From positions 54,598 to 118,597 of the forward strand of contig NZ_PJAS01000076.1 of assembly GCF_002836735.1 (NCBI RefSeq): a stretch of 64,000 nt of DNA, in the 5' to 3' direction. Of the stretch, positions 8,425 to 16,473 are shown piece by piece (within the stretch, counting starts at the first letter, position 1; each line of letters opens with the position of its first letter). The position numbers were made by a program, and so were the translations under genes. Under the pieces are notes generated by a model. The model saw nothing but the letters and a program-made list of their open reading frames with translations. It did no database searches and was not told the origin of the DNA. The stretch comes from Psychrobacter sp. 4Bb. GTDB taxonomy: Bacteria; Pseudomonadota; Gammaproteobacteria; Pseudomonadales; Moraxellaceae.

Positions 8425-9741
8425 ATGTTAAATGAGCAACACAGTACGACCATCACCCTACCCCGTGGTACGCTAGATCTGACTTATCAAACCAACTCAG
8501 CTACTAATAAATCAGCCACCAATAAAAATGGTGCAGAACAACGCGACCATTATCAGTTAGAAGATTTACTTGGATTTGCACAGCGTATCAATCCAAAGCG
8601 GGCGTTTCTGTTTGTCTCAAAAGTGCTAGGTCGTCATATTCCCGTTGCGCCAAGCATCATGCGAGAGGCATTTACTGATTTGGCTAACTTAGTGCCTAGT
8701 GACTTGCCTGAGCCAGTGCTAGTCATTGGTATGGCAGAGACCGCTGTTGGTCTATCTGCTGGTGTCCATCAAGCGCTACAAACGCGCTATCCTCAAGCGC
8801 TACTATTAAACTCTACGCGTCATGCACAGCACGATGAAAGTAGTGATCCAAATGGTACCGACTCCTTGCTAACAACGTTTTGTGAAGATCACAGTCATGC
8901 CAGCCAGCATTTGATTTATCAGAGCAAAGACAGCGTTACTCAAGCGCAGCTCCTGGCCAGTAAAACACTGATTATGGTCGATGATGAAGCCTCAACGGGC
9001 AATACCTGTGTTAATGTCGTCACTGCCTTACGTGAAGCAGGACTGACCCAGTTAGAGCAAGTACATCTGACGACACTGGTCGATTGGTCATTAGATCAAG
9101 AAAAACCTAATCCACAGTCAGATGCTAAGCCTGCACGTATGGCGGATCGTCTCGCTGGTATTGAGTTTCATCGCCATCATTTACTGTCTGGTGCTTGGCA
9201 ATGGACAGATGCCCCCAATCCTGAACCCATTATGATGCCATCGGTTGATACTACTGCCGCTGGTAGTCAGGCGCTCGGTGATACGGGCAACTGGGGCCGA
9301 TTTCCAACGCTAGACAGTACAAAGGGATTTGCTAACTATCTTTCGAGTTTTCAGGCTGCATTCACATGCTTCAATGATCAAGAAAACTTTGATGTTACTC
9401 AGCTACCAAAAAGAATCTTAGTATTGGGTAGCAATGAGTTTGTTTGGTTGCCATTTTTATTGGCTGAATGGCTTGAAATAGAGTCTAAAAAACTGAGCGG
9501 AGATACAGCGTACATGGTTAATTTTAGTGCATTAACCCGTTCACCGATTGCGCTTGGCGGCGCCATTACTACCATGCTGAGCTTTCATGATAATTATGGG
9601 CTGGGCATGACCAACTTTGCTTATAATGTTGACCCTGACGAGTGGGACTTGATTGTGTTGTGTGTGGAGACAGCTGCTGATAGCGTGGATGCGATGTGGC
9701 GCGGTTTGAATAATGTGTTGGTGGTAAGTCCGACAATTTAA
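8425..9741 (+). CDS. phosphoribosyltransferase with C-terminal TRSP domain
   Basis: 438 residues. The N-terminal half is a type I PRTase: the PRPP-binding loop is 'MVDDEASTGNT' (about 184-194), and earlier 'FVSKVLGRHIP' and 'VLVIGMAETAVGLSAGV' are hallmarks of the Ter-linked PRTase group. The C-terminal about 150 residues ('KRILVLGSNEFVWLPFLLAEWLE', 'TRSPIALGGAI') form the domain named TRSP, after that motif. The enzyme is expected to attach or remove a ribose-phosphate on an unknown base, forming the nucleoside-like product proposed for Ter systems. AAGGA 6 nt upstream fixes the start. It lies 42 bp after the protease gene and 30 bp before the HAD gene. Confidence 0.85.
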   Translation: MLNEQHSTTITLPRGTLDLTYQTNSATNKSATNKNGAEQRDHYQLEDLLGFAQRINPKRAFLFVSKVLGRHIPVAPSIMREAFTDLANLVPSDLPEPVLVIGMAETAVGLSAGVHQALQTRYPQALLLNSTRHAQHDESSDPNGTDSLLTTFCEDHSHASQHLIYQSKDSVTQAQLLASKTLIMVDDEASTGNTCVNVVTALREAGLTQLEQVHLTTLVDWSLDQEKPNPQSDAKPARMADRLAGIEFHRHHLLSGAWQWTDAPNPEPIMMPSVDTTAAGSQALGDTGNWGRFPTLDSTKGFANYLSSFQAAFTCFNDQENFDVTQLPKRILVLGSNEFVWLPFLLAEWLEIESKKLSGDTAYMVNFSALTRSPIALGGAITTMLSFHDNYGLGMTNFAYNVDPDEWDLIVLCVETAADSVDAMWRGLNNVLVVSPTI

Positions 9742-9771
9742 ACCATTCTTTAACTTTCATACTTACTGTTT

Positions 9772-10614
9772 ATGGACGACGTCATGACTATCCCATTTTT
9801 TAAAGCCAACCCAGACATTATTAAGCCTTATGCCTTGATGGATTTGGATGACACGTTATTCCAAACCCAGCGTAAAATTGATGCATGGGACTTACCCACT
9901 ACTGAGCGTGAAACTTTGGTTTGTGCGACGGTCAATAAACAAGACGAGCCACTGAGTTTTATGAGCCAGCGCCAAGCAATCTTTTTTAACTGGCTACTTG
10001 CCAGCACTGAATTAATCGTAGTGACGGCGCGGGATCGTAGTGAAATAAAACGCGTTAAACTGCCATTTGATAGTTGGCAAGTATTGACCCATGGAGCGAT
10101 TATTTTAACGTCTGACGGAGCGCTGCTGAGCAGTTGGCAGCAGCATATGTATAGTAAGCTTGCGCCATTGCAAGATAAGCTTAATCAGTTAAGTCAATTG
10201 TTTGCCAGTCATAGTCAAAGCGAGCAAAGTCATTTAGTATTTACACCGCATATCGATAGCTTTAACAATGGTTCTATTGATGAAGAGCTAACCATTTATC
10301 TGGCTATCAAACATGCGCAGAAAGATCATCAAGCGCTCGTAGATTTAGCTGAGAAACTGCCCACTCTGATACGTGATTTTGATCAAGATTTCTATGTACA
10401 TGTGAATGCCAATAATCTAGCGATATTACCCCATGTTGTTCATAAGCGTCATGCGGTACAGTTTTTATTAGAGCATCATTTAGACCATCAGCGTCCCAGT
10501 TTTGGCTTTGGTGATAGCTTAGCTGATCTGCCTTTCTTACAGTTATTGGACTGGTACGGTATGCCCAATCATGGCCAATTGCATGAGCAATACCAGTCTA
10601 AATTGTCAGGCTAA
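9772..10614 (+). CDS. HAD-superfamily phosphatase of the Ter module
   Basis: 280 residues. Motif I is 'LMDLDDTLFQT', with nucleophile and acid at D24 and D26. Motif II is 'IVVTARDRSE' and motif IV is 'FGFGDSLADLPFL'. The size and inserted cap (about 110-215) fit a Cof/sucrose-phosphatase-like HAD enzyme, which removes phosphate from small phosphorylated metabolites in the cytoplasm. Its position between the two PRTase-type genes suggests that it dephosphorylates the nucleotide-like intermediate of the Ter pathway; that is inference. An in-frame ATG four codons later (MTIPFF) is an alternative start. Confidence 0.82.
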   Translation: MDDVMTIPFFKANPDIIKPYALMDLDDTLFQTQRKIDAWDLPTTERETLVCATVNKQDEPLSFMSQRQAIFFNWLLASTELIVVTARDRSEIKRVKLPFDSWQVLTHGAIILTSDGALLSSWQQHMYSKLAPLQDKLNQLSQLFASHSQSEQSHLVFTPHIDSFNNGSIDEELTIYLAIKHAQKDHQALVDLAEKLPTLIRDFDQDFYVHVNANNLAILPHVVHKRHAVQFLLEHHLDHQRPSFGFGDSLADLPFLQLLDWYGMPNHGQLHEQYQSKLSG

Positions 10615-10679
10615 ACCACGAGTTTAAACTGCAGCCACGCAAATCCACTGTTATCATCAAGAGTGCTACTATTCATACT

Positions 10680-11861
10680 ATGACTTTACCTAATATACAG
10701 ATAAAAAGAGCCGATTTAAAAAACTATGGCTCAGGCAGCTATCTTGCAAGCGATGTCACTGTCCTACTCGATATGGTAGATAAGGACGCGGTTGCCGATG
10801 TGCCCGTCAGTCAAAAAGAAGCGCTTATCCAAAGCGGACAACGCCATTACTCTGACATGTTGACTTTAGAGCAAGCGCCTACTGCAATGCATGAGCAGCT
10901 ATACATACAAGCATTAGAGCAAGGGTCAACAAAGACCGCGACCGATATCGCTCATTTGTCTCATACGCTACATCATGTTTTTCAGCAGAATGTGAGTGAT
11001 GAGCACCCACTGGTTTTGGTCAGTTTGGTGCGAGCTGGTCTGCCAATTGGGGTGTTGTTGCAGCGTGCGCTGTCGGATACAGACAGTAGCTATTACTTGC
11101 CAACTGTACATTATGGCATCAGTATCATTCGGGATCGTGGTCTTGATCCAGTGGCCCTGCAAATGCTACTAGAGGCTTATCCAAACAGTCCAGTCATATT
11201 CGTCGATGGCTGGACAGGTAAAGGTGCCATATATCAAGAGTTGGCTCGCAGTTTAGAGACGTTTAGCGATTCTACTCATGTTAATTTTGCTAATATTTTT
11301 CATCAAGGCGCTGACGTCATTCCGCTACTGACTCTTGCCGATCCGGCTGGCGTTGCTTGGCTGGCGGCAAGTGAAGAAGATTGGTTAATCCCGTCGGGTT
11401 TGTTAAATAGCACTGTATCAGGGCTTATTTCACGTAGCTTGTATACAGAGCCGTCATCAGGCCTGCATCGCAGTGTCTTTTATGATGATTTAATTGAGGT
11501 AGATCACAGTTTGGCATTCGTCGAGCATATCGATGCCGCGAGACGATCATTGGCTACTACTCCAGTGCATCTACCGACTTACAAGCAGCCACGCTACCAG
11601 ACTGCGGCGTTGATAGAGACGTTGGCCGCAGACTATAAGATTATCAATCGCAACCGTATTAAGCCGACTATTGCCGAGGCAACACGTGCCATATTACGCC
11701 GTGATCCAGAGCGTATATTGCTCGCCACTGCTGAGCACCCTGATACCATATTGCTACGCCATTTATGTGTGCAACGAAACATCACTATCAGTGTATTAGG
11801 TGATAAAATACTGCCTTATCAAGCCATCACGCTTATCAAGCAGCGCTCCCAAGACACTTAA
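10680..11861 (+). CDS. PRTase-like (StiP) protein with C-terminal PELOTA RNA-binding domain
   Basis: 393 residues. Residues about 1-290 match the family variously named PRTase_1 or StiP ('LVLVSLVRAGLPIGVLLQRAL', 'HYGISIIRDRGLD', 'VIFVDGWTGKGAIYQEL'). The last about 90 residues ('EATRAILRRDPERILLATAEHPDT', 'NITISVLGDKI') look like a PELOTA-type RNA-binding domain. Databases sometimes label the family a cysteine protease; the PRPP-loop-like 'VDGWTGKG' favours a PRTase-like enzyme. It is an established part of Ter-linked biosynthetic operons. The reaction and RNA target are unknown. It lies 65 bp after the HAD gene and 53 bp before the lyase gene. Confidence 0.82.
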   Translation: MTLPNIQIKRADLKNYGSGSYLASDVTVLLDMVDKDAVADVPVSQKEALIQSGQRHYSDMLTLEQAPTAMHEQLYIQALEQGSTKTATDIAHLSHTLHHVFQQNVSDEHPLVLVSLVRAGLPIGVLLQRALSDTDSSYYLPTVHYGISIIRDRGLDPVALQMLLEAYPNSPVIFVDGWTGKGAIYQELARSLETFSDSTHVNFANIFHQGADVIPLLTLADPAGVAWLAASEEDWLIPSGLLNSTVSGLISRSLYTEPSSGLHRSVFYDDLIEVDHSLAFVEHIDAARRSLATTPVHLPTYKQPRYQTAALIETLAADYKIINRNRIKPTIAEATRAILRRDPERILLATAEHPDTILLRHLCVQRNITISVLGDKILPYQAITLIKQRSQDT

Positions 11862-11914
11862 TACATTTAACGGTATTAAATACTTTCTTTTTCGTTCTCT
11901 TATACTCTCTACTT

Positions 11915-12991
11915 ATGATGCCAATTATGTCAGATATGCTAAAAACCGAGTCAGACCTTTACAATGATACCCAATCTTATGCGCATCTGATCACTGAGCG
12001 TCATGCGATGGTCAAACCGCACACGCACCATCCATATCAGCTCGGTGCTAGCTTGTACATGCCTGCGACTCGCCAAGATATTTGGCAAGTCATCAAGCGA
12101 GATAAACTACCGACGATTAATAGTATTATTATCTGTCTAGAGGATGCGGTCAGTCAGCAGGATGTAGAGTTGGCGCTTGAGCGTTTGCGAACCCTCCTGA
12201 ATACTTGGGCTGAGCATGTGAATAGCATTAATGCGCCATCTAAATCAGCAAAGATTCATGCCCAGTATCCGACGCGTCCGCTGGTCTTTATACGTCCACG
12301 TAGCCCAATGATGCTACAGCAACTGGCTGACTATACTCATATTGACCTTATCGATGGTTTCGTTATGCCAAAAGTTGATATGTATAGCCTATCTAACTGG
12401 CGCATGGCGTGTCAGAACCTAAAAGTAGATCAACTACTTATGCCAACGCTCGAAACCGCAGCGCTATTTAATCCGCATCACAATCAGGAGCTTGCCATCG
12501 CTTTTAAAGAAGCATTTAGCCAGCCAGTTTTTGCATTGCGTATCGGCGGTAATGACTTATTTGCAGCATTGCGCTTACGCCGCCCAAAAAACAGTATTGT
12601 CTATGACTCGCCTATCGGTACGTTGGCTTATCAAATGCTGGGCTGTTTTGTGCCGCATGGTTTTTATCTTACCGCGCCAGTATTTGAGTATTTAGACCAG
12701 CCGACATTGTTTATGCAAGAGCTAAACCGAGATGTCAGCTTAGGGATGGTGGGCAAAACTGTCATTCATCCAAGCCAAATCGCCCTAGTACAGCAAGCTT
12801 ATTGCGTGCCATTGAGTACACTGGATGAAGCACAAGCGATCCTTCACTCTGAGGCCAAAGCGGTATTTAAGTACAATAATACGATGTTAGAGCCTGCGAC
12901 GCACCGTGCTTGGGCGACTGAAATTGTTAATCGTGCAGAAGCCTTTGGCACCATTGATGATGGACATAGCCAATACAGCTCACGAATGTAG
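11915..12991 (+). CDS. citrate-lyase-beta-like TIM-barrel C-C bond lyase of the Ter module
   Basis: 358 residues of the HpcH/HpaI aldolase / citrate lyase beta superfamily, in the variant found in Ter operons. 'SIIICLEDAV' (near 70-80) carries the acidic metal ligand, 'RPLVFIRPRSP' the substrate Arg, 'DGFVMPKVD' and 'LMPTLETAALF' are barrel strands, and 'GMVGKTVIHPSQIALVQQAY' is the conserved C-terminal motif. The enzyme is expected to make or break a C-C bond, probably on a CoA-type or keto-acid substrate. No good ribosome-binding site precedes the ATG at 11915; an internal ATG at 11930 is possible. It ends the operon before a strong terminator. Confidence 0.83.
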   Translation: MMPIMSDMLKTESDLYNDTQSYAHLITERHAMVKPHTHHPYQLGASLYMPATRQDIWQVIKRDKLPTINSIIICLEDAVSQQDVELALERLRTLLNTWAEHVNSINAPSKSAKIHAQYPTRPLVFIRPRSPMMLQQLADYTHIDLIDGFVMPKVDMYSLSNWRMACQNLKVDQLLMPTLETAALFNPHHNQELAIAFKEAFSQPVFALRIGGNDLFAALRLRRPKNSIVYDSPIGTLAYQMLGCFVPHGFYLTAPVFEYLDQPTLFMQELNRDVSLGMVGKTVIHPSQIALVQQAYCVPLSTLDEAQAILHSEAKAVFKYNNTMLEPATHRAWATEIVNRAEAFGTIDDGHSQYSSRM

Positions 12992-13040
12992 CTTTCATCT
13001 CTGATGATGGCTGTCTGCCATTTAACAACTTGCACCATAC

Positions 13041-13076
13041 AAAAAGCCGCTATCAAATACAGGTAGCGGCTTTTTT
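13041..13076. terminator. bidirectional terminator after the Ter operon
   Basis: AAAAAGCCGCTA (13041-13052) pairs with TAGCGGCTTTTTT (13064-13076), with a 7-bp GC-rich core and A/T tracts on both sides. It lies between the convergent lyase and hydrolase genes. Confidence 0.85.
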
Positions 13077-13141
13077 ATATAGAGATTTGCTTAGGATTTT
13101 CTATAGATATAAGGCTTTAAAGCTCTCGAACAGTATCTATA

Positions 13142-13954
13142 TTAAGCATAACTTTCCAAAAACTGACGAAGTACTTTGTTCACTTGATCAGGCTCTTCTA
13201 CTGTCGATGTATGACCCGCACCTTTGATAATAGCAAGCTTGGACCCAGCGATAGCAAAATGCATGCGTTCAGATTTGGCATAAGGCGTGGCGGCATCTTC
13301 ATCCCCTACTACAATCAGTGTCGGCGTTGTAATCTCACCCAACTGCTCATAAGTACCTGTACGCTCAATCACACCCATTGTTGCTTTGACCACGCCGCCC
13401 TTGCGATTGCTTTGTAGCATCGTTAGCCACTGCTTACGGTCAGATTTGCGCAGTTTGTCTGCCAGAAACGTACTGCCAAACATGATTGGCATCACCTTAT
13501 TACTCACACGCTTCATACCTAACCAGCGAATCGCTTTCACTAGCTTGCGATACTGAGGGATATTTTTTGGATCTTCAGGGTCAGCAGAGGTTTCTAACAG
13601 CGTTAATGACAACAACAACTCAGGGCGTTTGAGCGCGATACGTTGAGCCACGAACCCGCCCATAGATAGCCCAACAAAGTGACATTTATCAATACTAAGC
13701 GCTGCAAGCAAGCCAAGCGTATCGTCAGTCAGTGTCTCCATATCATAGCCAGATTTAGTAACCTGCGACTGACCTTGCCCGCGAAAATCAAAAGCAATAC
13801 AACGATAGTCTGTTTGAAAATGCTCTACTTGCTTATCATACATCTGTGAGCTCCACAGTAGACCGTGAGCAAATACGATAACGGGCTTTTGTATGTCATT
13901 CGGTGCGCTGTCTTCGTAATAAATATCAGCGTTATTTACAGTGATAGTTGGCAT
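13142..13954 (-). CDS. alpha/beta-fold hydrolase
   Basis: 270 residues. The oxyanion-hole strand is 'VIVFAHGLLWSS'. The nucleophile elbow is 'GLSMGG' (Ser about 97), with the acid in 'VVGDEDAATP' and His in 'GAGHTSTVEEP', a full catalytic triad. 'FDFRGQGQS' is typical of the 3-oxoadipate enol-lactonase / esterase branch. It has no signal peptide, so it is cytoplasmic. The true substrate cannot be told from sequence. The reading frame opens at a GTG (13960), but AAGGA lies 7 nt from the ATG at 13954, so I start there. It is probably monocistronic. Confidence 0.85.
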   Translation of the reverse strand: MPTITVNNADIYYEDSAPNDIQKPVIVFAHGLLWSSQMYDKQVEHFQTDYRCIAFDFRGQGQSQVTKSGYDMETLTDDTLGLLAALSIDKCHFVGLSMGGFVAQRIALKRPELLLSLTLLETSADPEDPKNIPQYRKLVKAIRWLGMKRVSNKVMPIMFGSTFLADKLRKSDRKQWLTMLQSNRKGGVVKATMGVIERTGTYEQLGEITTPTLIVVGDEDAATPYAKSERMHFAIAGSKLAIIKGAGHTSTVEEPDQVNKVLRQFLESYA

Positions 13955-14293
13955 AACCACATCCTTGTTTGATCAATGAAAAGTTCGAGCGTACCCTTGT
14001 GTCTTTTACGACTCTTTTACGCTCAACCTGGCATATTAGCATAATCCATTAGCCCCTTAGGTCATAGCCTTTTTACGAGCCAGTCGTTTTGTCTCATTAG
14101 CTAGCATCAGCTTTTACGATAAAATAGTAAAGTTTACCAGTATTTAGATGTGTCTTAAGCGCCTACAAAACACGCTTTTATAATCATAGCAAGCTGCTAT
14201 AGTAATCAGCATTGAACCATTTTTACCTTTATCTCAAAGTATTGTCATTGATACAGAATATTAAAACCGTCATTTAAAATAAGGAAATCTCGA
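13955..14293. other. intergenic region, divergent promoters
   Basis: About 340 bases between a minus-strand hydrolase and the plus-strand enoyl-CoA hydratase gene. It must hold both promoters. I see no clear consensus pair, repeat or small gene beyond the AAGGAAA ribosome-binding site just before 14294. Confidence 0.5.
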
Positions 14294-15091
14294 ATGTCAC
14301 AGTCTCTCGTCGATTATCAAGTTGCAGAGCACATTGCTACCATTACCTTTAACGATCCAAAAAGCTTAAACGCTTTTGGCACGCCCTTAAAAAACCAAGT
14401 CTTGATAGCGCTAGATAAAGCGGCTGCAGATGATCAAGTACGGGTAATTATTTTGCAAGGGGCTGGTGGTAACTTCTCAAGCGGTGGCGATATTAAAGAG
14501 ATGTTGTCTGAAGGATTAGACAAGGATATTGTTTCAAACAAATTAAGAGGTATGGTTGAAGGTGCAGGCGAAGTCAGCTTAAAATTACGTCATATTCACA
14601 AGCCAATTATTGCCAAATTAGAAGGTGCCGTGGCAGGTGCTGGCATGAACTTGGCGCTTACTTGTGATTTCCGAATTGCCGCAGACAATGCGAAGTTTGT
14701 ACAAGCGTTCGTTAATATCGGCCTAGTTCCAGATGCAGGTGGTATTTACTTATTAAACCAATTGGTAGGTGCAGCAAAAGCCACTGAGCTTGTAATGCTA
14801 GGTGATAAGCTAAAAGCAAAAGATATGGCACGCTTAAATCTGGTAAACAACGTGGTTAGTGCTGACGAGCTAGACGCCACCGTCCAAGCATTGGCGCTAC
14901 GATTGAGCCAACTGCCAGGCAAAGCGTTGGCTGCTATGAAAGAGAGCTTCAATGTTCACGCCTTCGCTGGTTTGAGCGCAGCTTTAGATACGGAAGTAGA
15001 GCAGCAGACCGTAATGGCAAAAACCGATGACTTTATCGAAGGGGTTAGCGCCTTTATAGCGAAGCGTAAGCCTGTATATCAAGGTAAATAA
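14294..15091 (+). CDS. enoyl-CoA hydratase/isomerase family protein
   Basis: 265 residues of the crotonase superfamily, acting on acyl-CoA thioesters in fatty-acid or aromatic catabolism. The oxyanion-hole segments 'QGAGGNFSSGGDIKEM' (about 55-70) and 'KLEGAVAGAGMNLALTCDFRIA' (about 104-125) are clear, as is 'NIGLVPDAGG', where the second catalytic acid is Asp. The first hydratase Glu seems replaced in 'QAFVN', so isomerase (PaaG-like) rather than hydratase activity is possible. The C-terminal 'ALAAMKESFN' helix is typical. AAGGAAA precedes the ATG. It stands alone, followed by a terminator. Confidence 0.85.
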   Translation: MSQSLVDYQVAEHIATITFNDPKSLNAFGTPLKNQVLIALDKAAADDQVRVIILQGAGGNFSSGGDIKEMLSEGLDKDIVSNKLRGMVEGAGEVSLKLRHIHKPIIAKLEGAVAGAGMNLALTCDFRIAADNAKFVQAFVNIGLVPDAGGIYLLNQLVGAAKATELVMLGDKLKAKDMARLNLVNNVVSADELDATVQALALRLSQLPGKALAAMKESFNVHAFAGLSAALDTEVEQQTVMAKTDDFIEGVSAFIAKRKPVYQGK

Positions 15092-15114
15092 CAAGATAAA
15101 CAATGATGCTATCA

Positions 15115-15137
15115 AAAAAGGGCTGCCAATATGGTAG
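15115..15137. terminator. terminator after the enoyl-CoA hydratase gene
   Basis: AAAGGGCTGCCA (from 15117) folds back on GGTAGCCCTTTT (to 15134) with a tight loop and one mismatch. It is followed by a short T-rich run and preceded by A residues, so it may serve the convergent PACE gene too. Confidence 0.75.
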
Positions 15138-15161
15138 CCCTTTTCTTGTCAATGCCTTTAA

Positions 15162-15617
15162 TTAAGAAGTGGTCGCTAGTTTAGAATGATGAGGTAAAGT
15201 AAATATCTTGTCAAAAATCAGAGTAAACGTAAACGTATAAACTAAGAAAAATAGCAGTAGCGCTACTTCCATCATAAAGGCTTTTACTAGACCAACATCA
15301 TACCAAAACATATACAGTGGCAAGCAGATCAACACTAGCCCACCTTCAAAACCAAAAGCATGAACACTGCGTATCCATAGTGTACGACGTACAATGCACC
15401 TGCGACGTTCCCACGCTTCAAAAGCGGTATTATATATAAAGTTCCAAACAACGGCTGCTACCGATATCATTACGGCGATTGGTAGGGATTCTGATGCATC
15501 ACTGTGACTGAGTTTCATCAATATAAGGGTAGATAAGATAATCGCGATAATTTCGAAAGCGGTCACATAAATTAAGCGACGTTTAAGCGGTGATAAGGTC
15601 ATCAACCAAGACTCCAA
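15162..15617 (-). CDS. PACE-family efflux protein (AceI-like, bacterial transmembrane pair)
   Basis: 151 residues, four transmembrane helices in two tandem pairs. Family landmarks: 'KRRLIYVTAFEIIAII' with a membrane Glu in helix 1 equivalent to the essential proton-coupling Glu of AceI, 'VWNFIYNTAFEAWE', 'RSVHAFGFEGGLVLICLPLYM' and 'LVYTFTFTLIFDKIF'. PACE proteins export biguanides such as chlorhexidine and probably short diamines by proton antiport across the inner membrane. No adjacent LysR-type regulator is seen, unlike many PACE genes. An internal Met (MTLSPLK, residue 6) is an alternative start. Confidence 0.88.
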   Translation of the reverse strand: MESWLMTLSPLKRRLIYVTAFEIIAIILSTLILMKLSHSDASESLPIAVMISVAAVVWNFIYNTAFEAWERRRCIVRRTLWIRSVHAFGFEGGLVLICLPLYMFWYDVGLVKAFMMEVALLLFFLVYTFTFTLIFDKIFTLPHHSKLATTS

Positions 15618-15810
15618 AGCACCTGTATTTAAACAGCAAGGTGCATGTCAAAGTATCGGTCCGTCCCGAGTTAGAAAAGATAAATAAAGTGCAAAGCCAC
15701 GGTTTCCGCCTGCCCCTATATTATACAGAAACCAAACTCAAAAATCAGTGAGGACATTTGTAAACAGGCATAAGCCGTTTTATTAACGATTATCGCCTGT
15801 TTTAACCGGA

Positions 15811-16254
15811 CTATTTTGCCGGTAGACCCCATTTATTGGTTTCAGGCTTGGTATCACTCGCTAGAAATACTAGCAATATAATAGAGCCTATCAGTGGCAC
15901 TATCCCTATCAAAAACCACCATCCTGAGCGGCTAGTATCATGTAAGCGACGGATAGTCACGGCAAGACCAGGCAGAAATAAACCAAGTACCGCTACTATG
16001 TAAAATAAACCTGTCTCTGAGCTAAATATGATGGCATCTAGTAGCATAGCAACGATGACCACACCCATCTGTACTAGAAAAGAGTACCAATACTCTTTGC
16101 GCCTAGCACGACCCGAAAAATTCACATAATTGCGTAAGCATTTTTTAAACCAGTCAATGATGCCATAATTTGCTTCAGCACTATGATTATTAGCCACCGT
16201 AGATCTAGGCAATGGCGGCGGGGTCGCTTTATCAAGCTTGATATTATTTTCCAT
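15811..16254 (-). CDS. DUF805 membrane protein
   Basis: 147 residues. A Pro-rich cytoplasmic N-terminus ('ATPPPLPRS') precedes the DUF805 domain: 'NYVNFSGRARRKEYWYSFLVQM', three or four hydrophobic spans, 'LAVTIRRLHDTSRSGWWFLIGIVPLIGSI' and the ending 'DTKPETNKWG'. The 'F.GRARR.EYW' and 'RRLHDTSRSGWW' motifs are diagnostic. The function of DUF805 proteins is unknown; they are inner-membrane proteins. It stands alone, downstream of the acnB terminator on the same strand. Confidence 0.88.
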   Translation of the reverse strand: MENNIKLDKATPPPLPRSTVANNHSAEANYGIIDWFKKCLRNYVNFSGRARRKEYWYSFLVQMGVVIVAMLLDAIIFSSETGLFYIVAVLGLFLPGLAVTIRRLHDTSRSGWWFLIGIVPLIGSIILLVFLASDTKPETNKWGLPAK

Positions 16255-16374
16255 AGGGCTTTTTATCTCAGTCGTGAAAAGTAGAAATCGTCAGTGAAAA
16301 TTATTAACCATTGGTTTTGATTATAGATACTCAATAAAAGTTTGTAAATGAATACTAGTTTTCTTAGAGTCATC

Positions 16375-16409
16375 AATAAAAAACCCCGCATCATGACGAT
16401 ACGGGGTTT
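16375..16409 (-). terminator. acnB terminator
   Basis: On the minus strand a hairpin with stem AAACCCCG/CGGGGTTT (16381-16388 and 16402-16409) is followed by a run of six T. It lies about 65 bp past the acnB stop. Confidence 0.88.
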
Positions 16410-16473
16410 CTTTATTTTACGTATAAATTTTTTAGTATAAAGCTTCTAATTTTAAAAGCTTATATACTCAAGA

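Noticed and set aside
10680..11861. Cysteine protease label used for StiP-type proteins
   Set aside because: No convincing protease Cys-His pair is visible, while a PRPP-loop-like segment and PRTase context are, so I describe it as PRTase-like.
13030..13417. Plus-strand frames over the hydrolase gene and its terminator
   Set aside because: One runs through a strong terminator and both lie antisense to a good alpha/beta hydrolase gene.
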